Origin: Antennarius striatus
Taxonomy: Eukaryota; Chordata; Actinopteri; Lophiiformes; Antennariidae
Reading direction: 5' to 3'
Length of the DNA: 64,000 bases
NCBI RefSeq assembly: GCF_040054535.1
Contig: NC_090791.1
Coordinates: 20,006,327 to 20,070,326, forward strand
Part shown: piece by piece, positions 24,666-55,322 of the stretch
Numbering within the stretch: position 1 is the stretch's first letter
How the letters are laid out: each line of letters opens with the position of its first letter
Program-made: the position numbers and the translations under genes
The notes under the pieces: model-generated
Seen by the model: only the letters and a program-made list of their open reading frames with translations
Told to the model about the DNA's origin: nothing
Database searches by the model: none

Positions 24666-25167
24666 CGGTAAGACCCGCCCACTGCATCATCACTGGCTAG
24701 TTTGTGTTGATAAGATATGTGATTGGTTAAAATTAAGGAGACTTTAAACCAATCAGAATTCGCAAATGTGTGGCCATTATTTCACAGGTGCTGATGGATC
24801 ACCGGGACAGGTTTGATCACACGAAAGTATGAATGCAAATGTGTTTTGGTTAAACTTTGAAACAACAACAACAACAACAACAATAAAATACATTGTGTTC
24901 TAGAATAAATTAGGAAAGCACTTGTGTTGGAATGGAATAAATATTTGAAAAATTAAGTGAGTGAAATTAAGGTAAATATCTCAAGTTTTTCACATCACCA
25001 ATATTTCGCCATTTATAGGAATGTTTTTTTTCTACAAGAAAGTTTAGAAGAATTTTAGGTATATTCAACTTTAAACTTTAAAAAAAAAAGTGACTTTATG
25101 TAAAAGCAGTAACCGAGACTGACGGTCTTTATAAAATCTTTATTCATGCAACACCAAGTATGATAAT

Positions 25168-25256
25168 CAGTGGTGCATTTCTGCATATATCCCTAATAAA
25201 GGCAGAAATAAATTTCTGCCTTTATTATCCCTGATAAATGCAAAAATGCACCACTG
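25168..25256. repeat. 89-bp imperfect palindrome
   Basis: Two arms of about 41-44 nt (left begins cagtggtgcattt, right ends aaatgcaccactg) meet around a short taaa centre with ggcagaaa/tttctgcc next to it. One small internal bulge. It is either a tiny foldback element or an RNA hairpin. Confidence 0.8.
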
Positions 25257-26014
25257 AAGAATAACGCTGTGAAATAAAAATTAAATTAAAGTTAAATTGT
25301 GAAAACAATCACATTAATTGAAAATATGTAATATTAAGTACGCCATGATATACTATTACATTACTAATGAAGTACTACATTAATCAATTTATTCATTTTG
25401 ACGATTGAAGCCATCATTACTACACCCAAGGCAGATCTACTAGTCTGTGATAAATAAGAGCCATCTAGTGGACACAGACAGAACTGAAATTCTTTTGCAT
25501 TTTGAGGGGAAGATGAACTTCATGAAATTAAACTGGTAGTTTCACTAGAAATTTAATTTTGCTCTTCATACATCAACAATCATATTTGTGATTGGTTTCT
25601 GTCAATTTAATTGTTAAACTGTTGAAATACAAACTGATTAATGAGTCCTGTGTCCCAAAACACATACAGAATATTTGTGTAGTGCTTAAAATTTAATAAT
25701 ATAGTGTTGTGTCAAATCAGAACCTGTTGTGAGGTGATTAGCAGGAATGGTTGCCACAGCACCTGACAACAAATAAAAATATCCACCATCTGATCAGAGT
25801 AAACAGTTCACTGAGCTCCAACTTTCATCCCAAACGGTCCACAGTGTTTTTACTTTTATGTTCCGTTGTTCTTATCGGTCGACACTTTGCTGTTTTCAAG
25901 AGCTTCAAACTTGCCAAACTCTTCCTCTTCCTGCGGCAAAGCCAAGATTGTGACTGCATAGGCTGAGATATTCAATCAGTAGCAGAGATGAGCCATTTGA
26001 TGAAACAAACCATG

Positions 26015-26186
26015 TAGAGTATTTTCCGCACTATAAGGCACATCTAAAAGCCTTTAATTTTCTCAAAAACCAACAGTGCGCCTTATAATCCAGTGTGGCT
26101 TATATATGAAAACAGTTTGAAAATAGGCCATTCATTGAAGGTGCGCCTTATAGTCCAGTGCGCCTTATGGTGCAGAAAATACTGTA
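26015..26186. mobile_element. ACTATAAGG-family MITE, short form, copy 1
   Basis: Terminal inverted repeats: left agtattttccgcactataagg, right ccttatggtgcagaaaatact. The interior has several more gcgccttata blocks in both orientations, so the whole is foldback-like. About 170 bp. Confidence 0.8.
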
Positions 26187-26329
26187 ATGTACAACAAAAG
26201 TTTGTCATAACTATTGGCCAAAGTTTTGATCGTCTGCTGCAAAGTTAGGTCATCTACTAGCCAGTTTATCAACTGTCTGTGAAAGTTGAGAAATATTTGA
26301 GAAAACCCAAGGAAGACGAAGATGAAGAA

Positions 26330-27924
26330 ATGAAGTATACTTTAATAATCCCCAGGGGAAATTATTAACCTCTACTCAATACAATACAATCACACATTAC
26401 ACAAGATTACAGTTAACACAGCAGTCCCAATGAATAAAGGTAGGATATAAGGACACGAGACATATAATCACAACATATAAACATCACTGTATAGACACAC
26501 CTATACTGACCCTAACAGCAAAAAGAAGAGTGCAGAAATTGCACATGAGCTCCCAGTGGAACCACTGGTAGTCGTCCACACGATGGGCAGGAACGTCCAA
26601 CGTAACACCATCACATGACACGCTGGTACCACCCCAGTAGATGTCCAGTCCATCACCTCCCCCATTTGGTCTTCGATGTCTGACTGCTTTTGATAGGCTG
26701 TGAATAATCCTCCAGTTTCCTCAGGGGGTACAACGAAAGTATCAGGAAGGGGAGGGGGGTCATCAAGGTCAGGAAGGTCATCTACCTGCGGTTGAGTCTG
26801 GGTCCATACATTTATTTATTGTCTATATAATAAATAAAATGTATGGACTTCATTTATTTATTGATTATGAATCAAACATTAATAGGTACTGCACAAGAAA
26901 ATGAACACATATTCATGTACCTGTAGTATCATCATTTGGCAGACATTCTCTTCTGCTGTAGCATTTGTCTATTAGTGAGGATACAGGTGTCCATTTACAG
27001 CAATTTAATAACTTTATTAATTATAATACTTCAACAATTTCTGTGCCATGATATCTGAAAGCATGCTATAAAGTAATAAAAATGGCTGATACCTAAAAAA
27101 ATTGTGCTTTAAAGTTGCTGCTGACATGGGAGAAAAACTTAAGTTAAATCAGTCATGTATTAACAATTAACTCCTGTTAACGACACACAAAGGTGATTCA
27201 ACAGTATAACTAGTGGTCCGTGACAGCCCCCACCAAGAGCGCTGTTTTTATTTATTTTATTTCTGGTTTTCTGATTGGCTGGCCCACTCACCTGACTGAA
27301 CTGGAGAGACTCTGTGGAGAATTAAACAGATGAAGGGGAGAGACACCAGACCACACAATACGAATGAGATGCAGCAGAGCAGGGCTTCCAGAACACTTCA
27401 GCAGAACCATGGGCTGATCTCCTCCACACCACGTTGACGCAGTTCTTCATGCTGAAGGATACTCGACCAAGTACTGTGTGGTTGTGTTTGCTCTGAACTA
27501 CATCCCTCTCTCAATGGAACAGAGCCTTGGGATGCTTGTTGGAGCAAAAGTTTTAAGCAATGCTGACAATTCAATGCTGTAGATTCCACTAACAGAAGAG
27601 TCACTTTAACCACCTCCTAACTGGATTTGCTCCTGCACTGGAACACTTCCTGTTCACACAGGACTGAAAGTGCCAGACAGCAGCATTGATGAGGTGTTGG
27701 TGTGGGGATAGGACCAAGCAAAACATAACTCTTTACTGCATGGTGTTTAACTAAGGCTGGCAAAAGCAGGCATTGTAGAAGGCGTCTGCCAGAACCAAGA
27801 CAGAGGTTGTCAGGGAGATGACGGAGCCCACAAACGTTGGTGAGATGTGACGTTACCTTGGGACGGTAAACCAGCAGGGTAAGTTCATCCCTTAACTAGC
27901 AGAGAAAGACAAAGGTGACTGCAT
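26330..27924. other. intergenic sequence with a probable antisense retroelement end
   Basis: At 26335-26400 tatactttaataatccccag ggg aaatt resembles the reverse complement of a LINE 3' end, and cctcagggggtacaa occurs at 26715. Beyond that, to 27924, I recognise no gene. Minus-strand frames near 27400-27610 lack any known domain. Confidence 0.4.
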
Positions 27925-28625
27925 TTGAAATCTGAAAAGGAATTTGAAAAGAATGTTTTGTCTCATTCCCGAGTGGGGGATGAGGTCCTTCCACAAGTGA
28001 AGGAGTTTAAGTATCTTGGGGTCCTGTTCACGACTGAGGGAACAATGGAGCGTGAGATTGGACGGAGAATTGGGGCAGCAGGAGCGGTATTGCAGTCGCT
28101 TTACCGCACTGTTGTCACAAAGAGGGAGCTAAGCCGAGAGGCAAAGCTCTCCATCTACCGTTCAATCTTCGTTCCTACCCTCACCTGTGGTCATGAGCGA
28201 TGGGTCATGACCCAAAGAACGAGATCGCGGATACAAGCGGCTGAAATGGTCTTTCTCAGGTGGATAGCTGGTGTCTCCCTTAGAGATAAGGTAGAAACAC
28301 TGCTGTTCACCAGGGTCTCAGAGTAGAGCTGCTGCTCCTTCGCGTGGAACGGAGTCAGTTGAGGTGGTTTGGGCATCTGGTGCGGATGCCTCCGGGACGC
28401 CTCCCTAGGGAGGTGTTTCTGGCACGTCCAGCTGGGAGGAGACCTCGGGGCAGACCCAGGACCAGGTGGAGGGATTATATCTCAACACTGATCTGGGAAC
28501 GCCTTGGGACCCCTCCAGTCAGAGCTGGTGGATGTGGGGGGAAAGGGAAGTTTGGGGCTCCCTGTTGAAGCTGCTGCCCCCACGACCCGACTACTGATAA
28601 GCGGTGGAAGATGGATGGATGGATG
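27925..28625 (+). mobile_element. LINE ORF2 3' fragment, frameshifted, with (ATGG)n tail
   Basis: Plus-strand translation gives the C-terminal part of a non-LTR reverse transcriptase: KEFKYLGVLFTTEGTMEREI, then LSREAKLSIYRSIFVPTLT, then RSRIQAAEMVFLRWIAGVSL, followed after a frameshift near 28310 by RSQLRWFGHLVRMPPGRLP, RPRGRPRTRWRDYIS. It ends in atggatggatggatg at 28610-28625. It is 5'-truncated and dead. Clade not decided from sequence alone. Confidence 0.8.
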
Positions 28626-28679
28626 TTTTGTCTCCTGCGTTGGCCACATATGATCAAAAGAGACACACATGTAAGCCGG

Positions 28680-29045
28680 AGAACTAACTACGGATCTTCT
28701 GTGGAGGTGTGCTGCCTCTGATCCTTCCGTCTCGTTATGTAACGCTACACATTCCATGGTGTTGAGGTCAGGTCTCTGTGGAGAACACACTTCCTGGTCT
28801 CCTACTGTAGTTCTTAACACTGATGTCAGTTTCTAATGACACTGCTGCCGAGTGAACTTGGGCCAATCAGACACCTCCCTGATGATATTGACTGTTGGAT
28901 AAGTATCTGCTTGTATTTTTCAGCAATAAAGACAACTTTAATCTTAACCACATTCCCAACTCCAATTGCAGATATGCAAGCTCAGACTTGCAGGGAACCT
29001 CCACCATGTTTCAGTACTGCATGCAGACACTCAGGAAGAACAAAA
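28680..29045 (-). mobile_element. possible Tc1-like fragment, antisense
   Basis: The segments ccatggtgttgaggtcaggt and aacctccaccatgtttcagt are typical of the antisense of Tc1-type transposons in fish, but no coherent transposase frame is left. Low-confidence call. Confidence 0.35.
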
Positions 29046-29105
29046 GAAGTCAACTAGACTTGCTTCAAGATTGGTTGAAAACGTTTCACCACTCAACCAA
29101 GAGGC

Positions 29106-29485
29106 TCAGGCCCCGTCCCCGTTTTGTTGCGTTTACACCTTCCGTCAACATGACAACGCAGATATCCGGAACAAAAACGCAACTTTTTGAAAACGCTGGC
29201 CGAGGTGGATTTTTTTTAAAACGCTGACGTCTTGCCTGCGACGAAAACCTCTGTGACGTCATATTTATGGGCCCGTGGTGCTGTGACAACAAAACACGGA
29301 GGATTCCTGTTGGATAAAATTTGACTCAATACTGCCACCACATGGTTTGGCATGCTTATAACCATCTTTGAAAACGCACAGATGCGTTTACATGTGGACG
29401 GAGATTTTTTTGAAAACGCAGTCGTGTGGACGCAAATCGTTTTCGATGCGTTTTCAAAAAGTTGCGTTTTTTAAAAAATAGCCTT
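29106..29485. mobile_element. MITE of the 'caggccccgtcc' family, copy 1
   Basis: Starts with caggccccgtcc and has many gaaaacgc/gcgttttc pairs. The sequence is the reverse complement of 30028-30474, with shared blocks including ggataaaattt gactcaatactgccaccaca and gcatgcttata. About 380 bp, probably missing part of one end. Confidence 0.8.
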
Positions 29486-29489
29486 ATTC

Positions 29490-30027
29490 AGCTCTGGCTG
29501 ACTAGTAGAGAATCCAGATACTCCTAGTGGAGCAGAAAACAAACAAGGGACCAAAACCTCCAAGACAATAAGTCTAGCTAGTAGTTGTTACTAATTATGA
29601 AGAAGGTGTTGTCCTGCCCACCCTCAGGTGAGCTGTTATGGTGAGTGGCACCCAGGTGTGAATGCTTGTTGTGGTTTCTGTTGATGGAGGTCAAAGCTGC
29701 ATTGTAGGTGGCTGATGGACGGTGTCGTAATCCTCCTCTGTTCAGAGATGGTTTCTCCAGTTTGACCAAAATGGCTTTTTTAATTCCTAACCATCTGTTC
29801 TCAAAGGAGTGACCTGTGTCCTTCAGGTGGACTGTCATCCAAAGCTGTTTAAATCGGTTCTCCACCAAGAGTATTAAAGAGTCTCCCTCAGATCTGGTGG
29901 TGGCTGGTCCCAGCTTATTAACCCTGTGGGGTGTGGTCAGTGGTATTCATATTTCAACGACTATAGTTGAAACCCAACTGACTCCTCAACAATGGTTGAT
30001 GGGGGCGTGAAGGGGGTTGTTAAAATG
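29490..30027 (-). mobile_element. Penelope-like retroelement, C-terminal GIY-YIG part
   Basis: Minus-strand translation at 29578-29868 reads HLKDTGHSFEN, IKKAILVKLEKPSLNRGGLR and SATYNAALTSI. These correspond to the distal part of the GIY-YIG endonuclease domain at the end of Penelope-like elements, as I remember that family. It is separated from its proximal part (30475-30800) by a MITE. Confidence 0.6.
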
Positions 30028-30474
30028 CGACTCTCCACACGATGACGGATTTTTTTGAAAACGCAACTTTTTGAAAACAACTTTTTAAAAACTTTTTCGA
30101 AAACGATTTGCGTCCACACGACAGCGCTTTAAAAAAAACCTCCGTCCACACGTAAACACACCAGTGCGTTTTCAAAGACGGCTATAAGCATGCCAAACCA
30201 TGTGGTGGCAGTATTGAGTCAAATTTTATCCATTTGGAATCCTCCGCGTTTTGTTGTCACAACACACAGGCCCATAAATATGACGTCACAAAGGTTTTCG
30301 TCGCAGGCAAGACGTCAGCGTTTTAGAAAAAATCCACCTCGGCCAGCGTTTTCAAAAAGTTGCGTTTTCGTTCTGGATATCTGCGTTGTCGTGTGGACGG
30401 AAGGCGTAAACGCAACAAGAAAGTTGTGTTTTAAAAAAGTTCCGGCATCGTGTGGACGGGGCCTGAGTCTAGTC
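30028..30474. mobile_element. MITE of the 'caggccccgtcc' family, copy 2 (inverted)
   Basis: Reverse-complement copy of 29106-29485, ending in gtgtggacggggcctg at 30474. It interrupts the Penelope-like reading frame on the minus strand. Confidence 0.8.
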
Positions 30475-30800
30475 TTGAGTTGTCTCTCCTGTGTTGATCC
30501 ATACTCTTGTTTGGTTTCTCCAGTGAACCAGTCACTGCAATCCTCACTGCACTGGACAGCAGACACTACATTACTCTGCTTGTTCTGTTTTTTGGGTGCA
30601 CCAGCTTCTGTCTCAGTGTGTTCCAATTCTTTAGGATTTTTCTGAAACTTCAGCGATTGGCCTGACAACGGGTTTCTGTTTGTCTTTCCTCTGCTGTTCA
30701 TTTGCTGTTTTTGTTGTTGGATTGGTTGGTCTGACAAAGACGCAGTTTGGATAGCCACATGTCTTAAGAGCTTTCTGGATGTCTGTCTGTTCCCTGACCT
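30475..30800 (-). mobile_element. Penelope-like retroelement, proximal GIY-YIG part
   Basis: Minus-strand translation gives SNVVSAVQCSEDC followed by GETKQ, matching the start of the GIY-YIG nuclease fold in Penelope-like elements (family pattern NVVYxVxC...GETKQ). The residues upstream look like the linker after the reverse transcriptase, which is absent. Confidence 0.55.
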
Positions 30801-30889
30801 TTTCTTCTGTTCTGTGAAGCAGAGTAGTCTTAAAACTTCGTTATTCTGTGGGTTCTTGTTATTGAGGTAAAATAGGAGACTTAGCCAAT

Positions 30890-31680
30890 CGTCATAAGTT
30901 TAAAAAGTTTATTCCTGACAACAAGTCTAATACAGATATCCGGGCTCTCCCCAGTGTCCCTGAATGCCTGCAGTAAACGGGCCTTGCAACAGCGCAGCGG
31001 AAAAGAGCGCAATCTTTCCTTGCCCAGTGATTTTTATACAATTCAGATAAGAAATTTGCATGAGATGATGGGACCATAATTTACTAAATGGTCATCATGC
31101 TGCTAGGAAAACATGGCATCATTTTTCTGGTCCAATTACATTGTGACTAGTATTCAGCCCCCTTCTCCATGGAGGTTGGAATGTGGTTTCCGGTTCCTGT
31201 TCATCCTGTGAACAAAGAACTGAGACCGCCTATGTCCTATAAATGGAATTGTTATTGTAACTGTGTTACAAAAGCTGAAATGTCACATTCATCCACTCTA
31301 CACCAAGATCCAGCTTCCAACAATTTACTGGGAAAACTAGAGTACAAGAAATTACATGAGAACTGATAGGACTGGTGGGTTTAATGGAAGCCACAAGAAC
31401 AACAACCTTTATTTTTGCACTACCAATCCTACTTTTGTTACTGTTCCTACCAGTAAACTCACCTTTTCATTGTAGTTATATACTTGAATCAAACTACAGA
31501 AGATTGCTTACATCACTTTCTCTTGTTTTCCATTACAAAGAGGCCCTCTCCTCCTGCAATCAAAGTCACCCTTGTCTGTTAGCACATACTCAGCTGCCAG
31601 AGAAGAAGCCTCAGCAGCTTTTACTTTGAATTCATTTATAAAGGTGGCAGTGGGACTGGGAACGGTTTTTTAACAGCTCA
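30890..31680. other. unassigned intergenic sequence with a shared repeat block
   Basis: The block gggaccataatttactaaat and following (31068-31105) recurs inverted at 35303-35341 with four mismatches in 38 bases, so at least part is an interspersed repeat. Small plus-strand frames at 31169-31629 show a hydrophobic stretch but no recognisable protein. Confidence 0.45.
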
Positions 31681-31689
31681 AGAATGGGC

Positions 31690-32250
31690 AGGTCACACAA
31701 ATTGTTGCTGATGCTGAGGCGCATAGTGTACTGAGGCCTGTAACTTTCTGCATCATCAGTTACTACAGACCTCCAGACTTCATGTAAGCTTCAGAGTAAT
31801 TCGACAGCGCATGGAGAACTTCATGGAATGGGTTTCTACGACCAAGCCGCTGCATCCAAGCCTTACGTCACCCATTCGAAATGCAAAGCGTCAGATGCAG
31901 GGGTGTAAAGTACTTCGTCTCTGGACTGTACAACAGTGGAGACGTACTGTCTTGACTGATAAATCACGCTTCTCAGTCTGGCAATCTGGTGGACAAGTCT
32001 GGGTTTGGCTGGCAGTTGCTAGGAGAATAGACCTTGTCTACATGGTGCGATTTGTAAAAAAAAAAACATAACTGTACACCAGTGCACAAAACCTGGTCCA
32101 ACGAGCGAGTTTGGTGTTACAGAACTTAACGGACCTGCACTGAGTCCTGAACTCAATCCAACAGAACACCTTTGAATGGAGGCCGAGGGCCAGGCATCCT
32201 CGTTCATCAGTGTTTGACCTCACCAGTGCCCTTCGTAGCTGCAAAGTAAG
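31690..32250 (+). mobile_element. degenerate Tc1-like transposase fragment, second subfamily
   Basis: Plus-strand pieces in several frames: KPYVTHPFEMQSVRCRG-like region, then QWRRTVLTDKSRFSVWQS (first catalytic Asp segment), then LSPELNPTEHL before a stop, then VFDLTSALRS. These match the order in Tc1 transposases (D...DxNPIEHLW). Frameshifts and stops show it is inactive. It is a different subfamily from the copy at 2390. Confidence 0.7.
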
Positions 32251-32254
32251 GGCC

Positions 32255-32445
<191 letters not shown>

Positions 32446-32449
32446 GGCA

Positions 32450-33240
32450 GGATAGTGCTACACTCCTCGCCGTGAGGGGGTAGTGTAGCAGACACTTAGC
32501 GAGTGCCTAATAAATAGACCTGGTCGGACCCTTCTCCATCCTTTTTCCGCTTCCTCTTCCTCCTGCTGCCACGAGTGACACCTCAACCCTGCCCTCCGGT
32601 AGGATGTTTATTTGTAACTTTTTATTTTGTAATGTCCTATAGTCGTATTTTAATTAGGTTAATTTGTTTATTTTGCACTGCGCGGCCGTCATCGCCACTG
32701 AGAGCTCACTGCTGTTTTGGTTCTTGGTTCCTCGTTCTCTGTTCGTTGTGTTATTTTTTCCCCCCCTGCATCTGTGTGTCTGCTCTGGGGTTTGGCTCAT
32801 CTGGAGGCCTCCACCACCACAATCCGGCGCTGATTCGGCGAATATCGGGCCAGACACCATTACCGGTGGTCAAGGCCGTATCATACGGCGTCCTCAACGT
32901 GAGCCAAGAGAGGGCATCCCGACCCTCTAATTGACGCTGAGCCACTACCCCTGGAGGGTGGTTTTAATTGGAGGGGCAGACTCTCCCCATTTTTTTTCAG
33001 TTTATTCATCTGTTATTTCTTCCGTTCAGTTATTATTGATCAGTTTGGTGGGTTATATTTGATTTATTGTGTAGTAATCTTTTTTTTCCTCTTTTGGATA
33101 ATTTGTGTGTTAAACAGTTTATTTTGGGTTTATTGCTATTTGGTTATAGTGTGTGAGGGTTGCCTTGCTTTTTTTTGTTTCTAATTGTGTTCTTTTCGTT
33201 GATCGCCTCTGAATATATATATATATATATATACTGTATA
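32450..33240. other. unassigned repeat-like region upstream of the R4-like LINE remnant
   Basis: T-rich sequence with a short CG-richer core (32680-32940) and an (AT)n run at 33213-33233. Its position directly before LINE coding sequence suggests it belongs to that element or its insertion site. No gene recognised. Confidence 0.35.
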
Positions 33241-33242
33241 TG

Positions 33243-33605
33243 ATGGTGATGGACAAAGAGCAGAAGAGAGCAGTGGTAATAGATGTGGCGATTCCAGCTG
33301 ACGCCAACATCAGGAAGAAGGAACATGAAAAGATTGAGAAGTATCAAGGGTTGAAAGAACAGCTGGAACAGATGTGGAAGGTCAAGGTTAATGTGGTCCC
33401 CGTGGGAGTAGGAGCACTTGGGGCAGTGACCCCCAAACTGGAAGAGTGGCTCCAGCAGATTCCTGGAACAACATCTGAAGCCTCAGTCCAGAAGAGCGCA
33501 GTCCTAGGAACAGCTAAGATACTGACAGAACCCTCAGACTCCCAGGCCTCTGGTAGAGGACCCGAGCTGGAGGATGACACACAGATACCACCCCACAAGG
33601 GTGAG
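33243..33605 (+). mobile_element. C-terminal remnant of an R4/Rex6-type LINE (restriction-like endonuclease region)
   Basis: The plus-strand frame reads KEQKRAVVIDVAIPADANIR, KKEHEKIEKYQGLKEQLEQM and VGVGALGAVTPKLEEWLQQI, ending with SVQKSAVLGTAKILTEPSD. This is the tail of LINEs with a C-terminal restriction-like endonuclease: the xIDVAIP strand followed by the conserved Lys/Glu helix. The preceding PD motif and the reverse transcriptase are missing, so it is a 5'-truncated dead copy. Clade assignment is from memory. Confidence 0.6.
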
Positions 33606-33659
33606 AGGGACATTATATATATATTGATTAACACCCAAATCACAACTGCAGTAGGGAGT

Positions 33660-34704
33660 TACAGTATTTTACGCACTATAAGGACACCTTATAGTGCGCC
33701 TTATAATCTGATGCTCTTGCATATGGATTAATATTAATATTAGTATTGGTTAAAAACATGACCGCCACCAGGGGGCACCCTCACAAGGTAGTCGGGCCTA
33801 CGCCCCCTAACAACGGTAGTCAAGGGGCATAACCCAAGCAGCGGCCCTCACTGAGCTGCAGTTAGAGGGCAGAGCAGCAGCAGAGCAGCACCGGTGTCTG
33901 GCTACCATAACGTAGCAAAACAGGGAATTTCCAACAATTCTATTAATAAAGTCTGACTGACTGACTGATCTCACTATTTCCTAACTATTTGGCGTCGGAG
34001 ATAACCCACTTTAAACTGAATTGGTCTAAAAACCCCATTGTGCTGTCATCTGGAATGTAGTGACGGTCCATTCTGTTAGTCTGTGGAAACACACGGAGAA
34101 ACTGGACTAAAGGTGAATAAAGACCCTCATAGATGAACTTCCAGCCTTCTCTGAAATTTAAAGAGCAAAGTCACTGCTAGACAAAGGTGTCTGGTGTGCT
34201 GTATTGATTTACAAATGTAGTTGATAGCTCTGGGGGGGCGGAGGGGTGCATTCAGGCTTGTGACACACAGCAGCAAATAGCTGCACCTCACCTCCGACTG
34301 GACTACCAACAATCGGAACAATATTTAATTAATATACGAAGACAAATGTCGGAGCTTAAATATCTGCTTCAAACTTCAGATCAGGAAATAATCCGCTCTG
34401 TTGGCACTGACTGCACTCGTGATGAATTTAACCAGTTTCTAATGTCAGGTTTTTTAAAATGCGTGTTGACTTCTTTATAAGATGACAAAGTGATCAAGTG
34501 ATCAGGTTTCCTTGATGAGGCTCAGAATGGATTATTAACATAACAACAGGGGCCATTCACATCCTAGTAAAGGTACTGTGATGAATGCTCCATCTAGTGG
34601 ACGGATAGCGCAACTACAGCCACTACTTTTTAAAATCTATTTTAATATTTTTTATTATTTGCGCCTTATAATCCAGTGCGCCTTATTGTGCAGAAAACAC
34701 TGTA
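33660..34704. mobile_element. ACTATAAGG family, long form A (about 1.05 kb)
   Basis: Ends tacagtattttacgcactat and gcagaaaacactgta are the same inverted repeats as the short MITEs. The interior (for example atggaccgtcac-type, gtggaaacacacggagaaac and ggctcagaatggattattaa blocks) matches 44905-46235 in reverse complement. No transposase frame is present. Confidence 0.85.
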
Positions 34705-37073
34705 CTTAGGTGTGTGAATGCACATATATACACACCTGTTTAGTCTCAACTATCTTCTCTCCTTTTAGTTATGGGTTTGGCTGCATTGCTGAGAATAAGC
34801 CTACAGAAATGTGTAAAGCTGTGTTAAAACATGTGACAATTTAGCAAGTTTGCCAATTTAAAACGTCAACAAGGAAACCCGTCAATACTCGATGCCATGT
34901 TAAGCTAATATTCATTTTTCATATTTTCATGGATCTCGGCTTTAATTCAGTGCCAACATTGGTCCAGTGATGTTTTTCTGGATGTCTGGTGGGACAAACG
35001 TTGCTACTTTTATTTAGACACTGCAAGCCAACACCTGACGTCAGACATCACCGGCATTTTGACAAGAATGACAAATCACATCCGTTTACTTTAATGCCAA
35101 AATAAACACCTGCTACACAGAAATCAGTACAGGTTGGCAGGTCTGGATTTATTAAAACTGATCTCAATACAACACTCATATCCTGTACATTGTTACTGGT
35201 ATCCTAGCATAATCCTTGCTTGTACTAGATGCAAAAAAAAAGGTCCCTTCTGAAAGTGTGCAAACTTGCATTGCAGAGTCAACCTGAAAACACTCTTCTC
35301 ACATCTCCCTAGCAGCATGATGATCACTTGGTAAATTATGGTCCCATTTCTAAGTAAGATGATAATGTAGAGGTACATTACTACCGATCCATGTTAGTTC
35401 CACCATCTAGTATAACAAATATGCTAATTTCTTGCTTCAGTATGGGTTAAATGGTTTACCAACGGGTGATGTCATTGCGAAAGATCTACAGCCTGTCCTC
35501 TGACACCAAGGATTTTCACGAGAAGCACGTACGATAGAAAATAACGCAACAGATTTTTGATCGCCTCTGAATGCTGCAATGTCTGCCAATTTAAAACAGT
35601 TCTACAACTAAAATCGTTGTAAAGTTGGTAAAGAAATATTAAACTTGTGAGAAACTGGAAAAATATTCTACTGTCATCAACATGACTCATTTTTAGACAG
35701 AAAAAAACACGCAGATCCATATTGACAGGTGTTGGTTCTGGAAGCCACCCTATAGATATGATAACACAAGGTTTCAGGAGATGTCACATGATTGTTGTGT
35801 TTGACAAGCACGGGTGACTAATGGCACAATTCAACAGAGATAAAAATGAGAGGCTTCCCCTCCCTGGAGAGCCCTTCAAACTGATACCAGCTACCCCCCC
35901 CCCCCCCAGGTTCACACTGTCAGCAAGACCGGTCACTATGTGGAGCTGCAGAATCTGGTCACTGATGTCAGATTCCAGATTCATTTATAAATTGTTTGGA
36001 GACTGCATCTCTCAATCAAATAATGTATTGTTAAAGCAGCGACGTGGTTTCATTTGCCCTCTGCAGTGGCTGAACTGAAGGACTGGTGGGGCTGTTGTTC
36101 ACGAGGGGCAACTTGCAGCCCCAACACTTCCGGGGTTCCGTTCGTTTGCCTCCAGTTGTCCCAAACCCAGACGGATCAGCCGACGCGTGGAAACATTTGG
36201 TTTTTGATGTTGAAGGGCCATCACAACAGCCTGCAACCTGGATAATAGCGAGGTTTACGACTAAACAATGCACTGTACACACCGCACGACAACAAGGAGC
36301 AGAACAGTTTGTATCAAGATGGATACGAATGACACAGACGAGTCTCTAACAACTTTCCCAGCAGGAAAACAGATTTGAATTATTTAAAACTGAAAACTCA
36401 GAATGCTTTGCACACACAGGAATCATTGTTTTCAGAATGGTGACTTGATGTTTGATGGGGTCCAGGTAGCAGACAGTCTTGATGGGTCGCGTCATGGCTT
36501 CGTCCTGGCCAGAGGAGACAAGGCACGTGACCTGCAAAGTTACTTTAGTCAAATCACCTTCCATCATAAGTTTTTTTCTCCTTGTGTGAATCAGTAAAGG
36601 ATGGAGGATAATCTGGATCAGACCCTGCCTTGATAAACCACATCACCCACCACAGGTCCATCCAGCTCAGACAAGTTCTTTTTCAGGAGGACCAGAACTT
36701 GTCTCGTGTTTTAGACAGAGTGCATGTACAGTCAGAGCCATGAAAATAATTTTTCTATTCACAAACAACGATGGCTACTTAATGTCGACATCTGTCGGGT
36801 GTCTGGACATCCAACTGGAGCGTTAGAGCCAGACTGACATCAGAGGGGCTGCTTTGCTACTAAAGTAGCACAAAAAACACCCCTTCAGCCCAAAAGAGGA
36901 GCGTCCTTCCTTCTCCGGCGTCAATAGAGAGGTCACTCCCAAGCCCCCGACCCACCAAAAGCCTTACATGTGTTTGTTACATTCAAATCTGTGATTCTGT
37001 TCCTCCACCGCAAACTAAACAAAAGCCCTCCCCCCGTCCCGGCCTGGCGGCGAGCCCGGCTCGGCGGTGGGAG
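34705..37073 (-). other. ube2z: ube2z 3' UTR and downstream spacer
   Basis: Region after the ube2z stop. Minus-strand AATAAA-type hexamers occur (for example near 35148), but none is clearly the end of the transcript. The inverted copy of a repeat block sits at 35303-35341 and a poly-C run at 35896-35908. No further gene is recognised. Confidence 0.4.

Positions 37074-55322
<18,249 letters not shown>

Noticed and set aside
32450..33000. Long terminal repeat of a retrovirus-like element
   Set aside because: There is a possible aataaa-like site and T-rich tract, but no matched second copy, primer-binding site or gag/pol sequence in the window.
33243..33731. A 163-codon host gene
   Set aside because: The sequence matches the tail of a LINE ORF2 (restriction-like endonuclease region) and has no introns or upstream exons.
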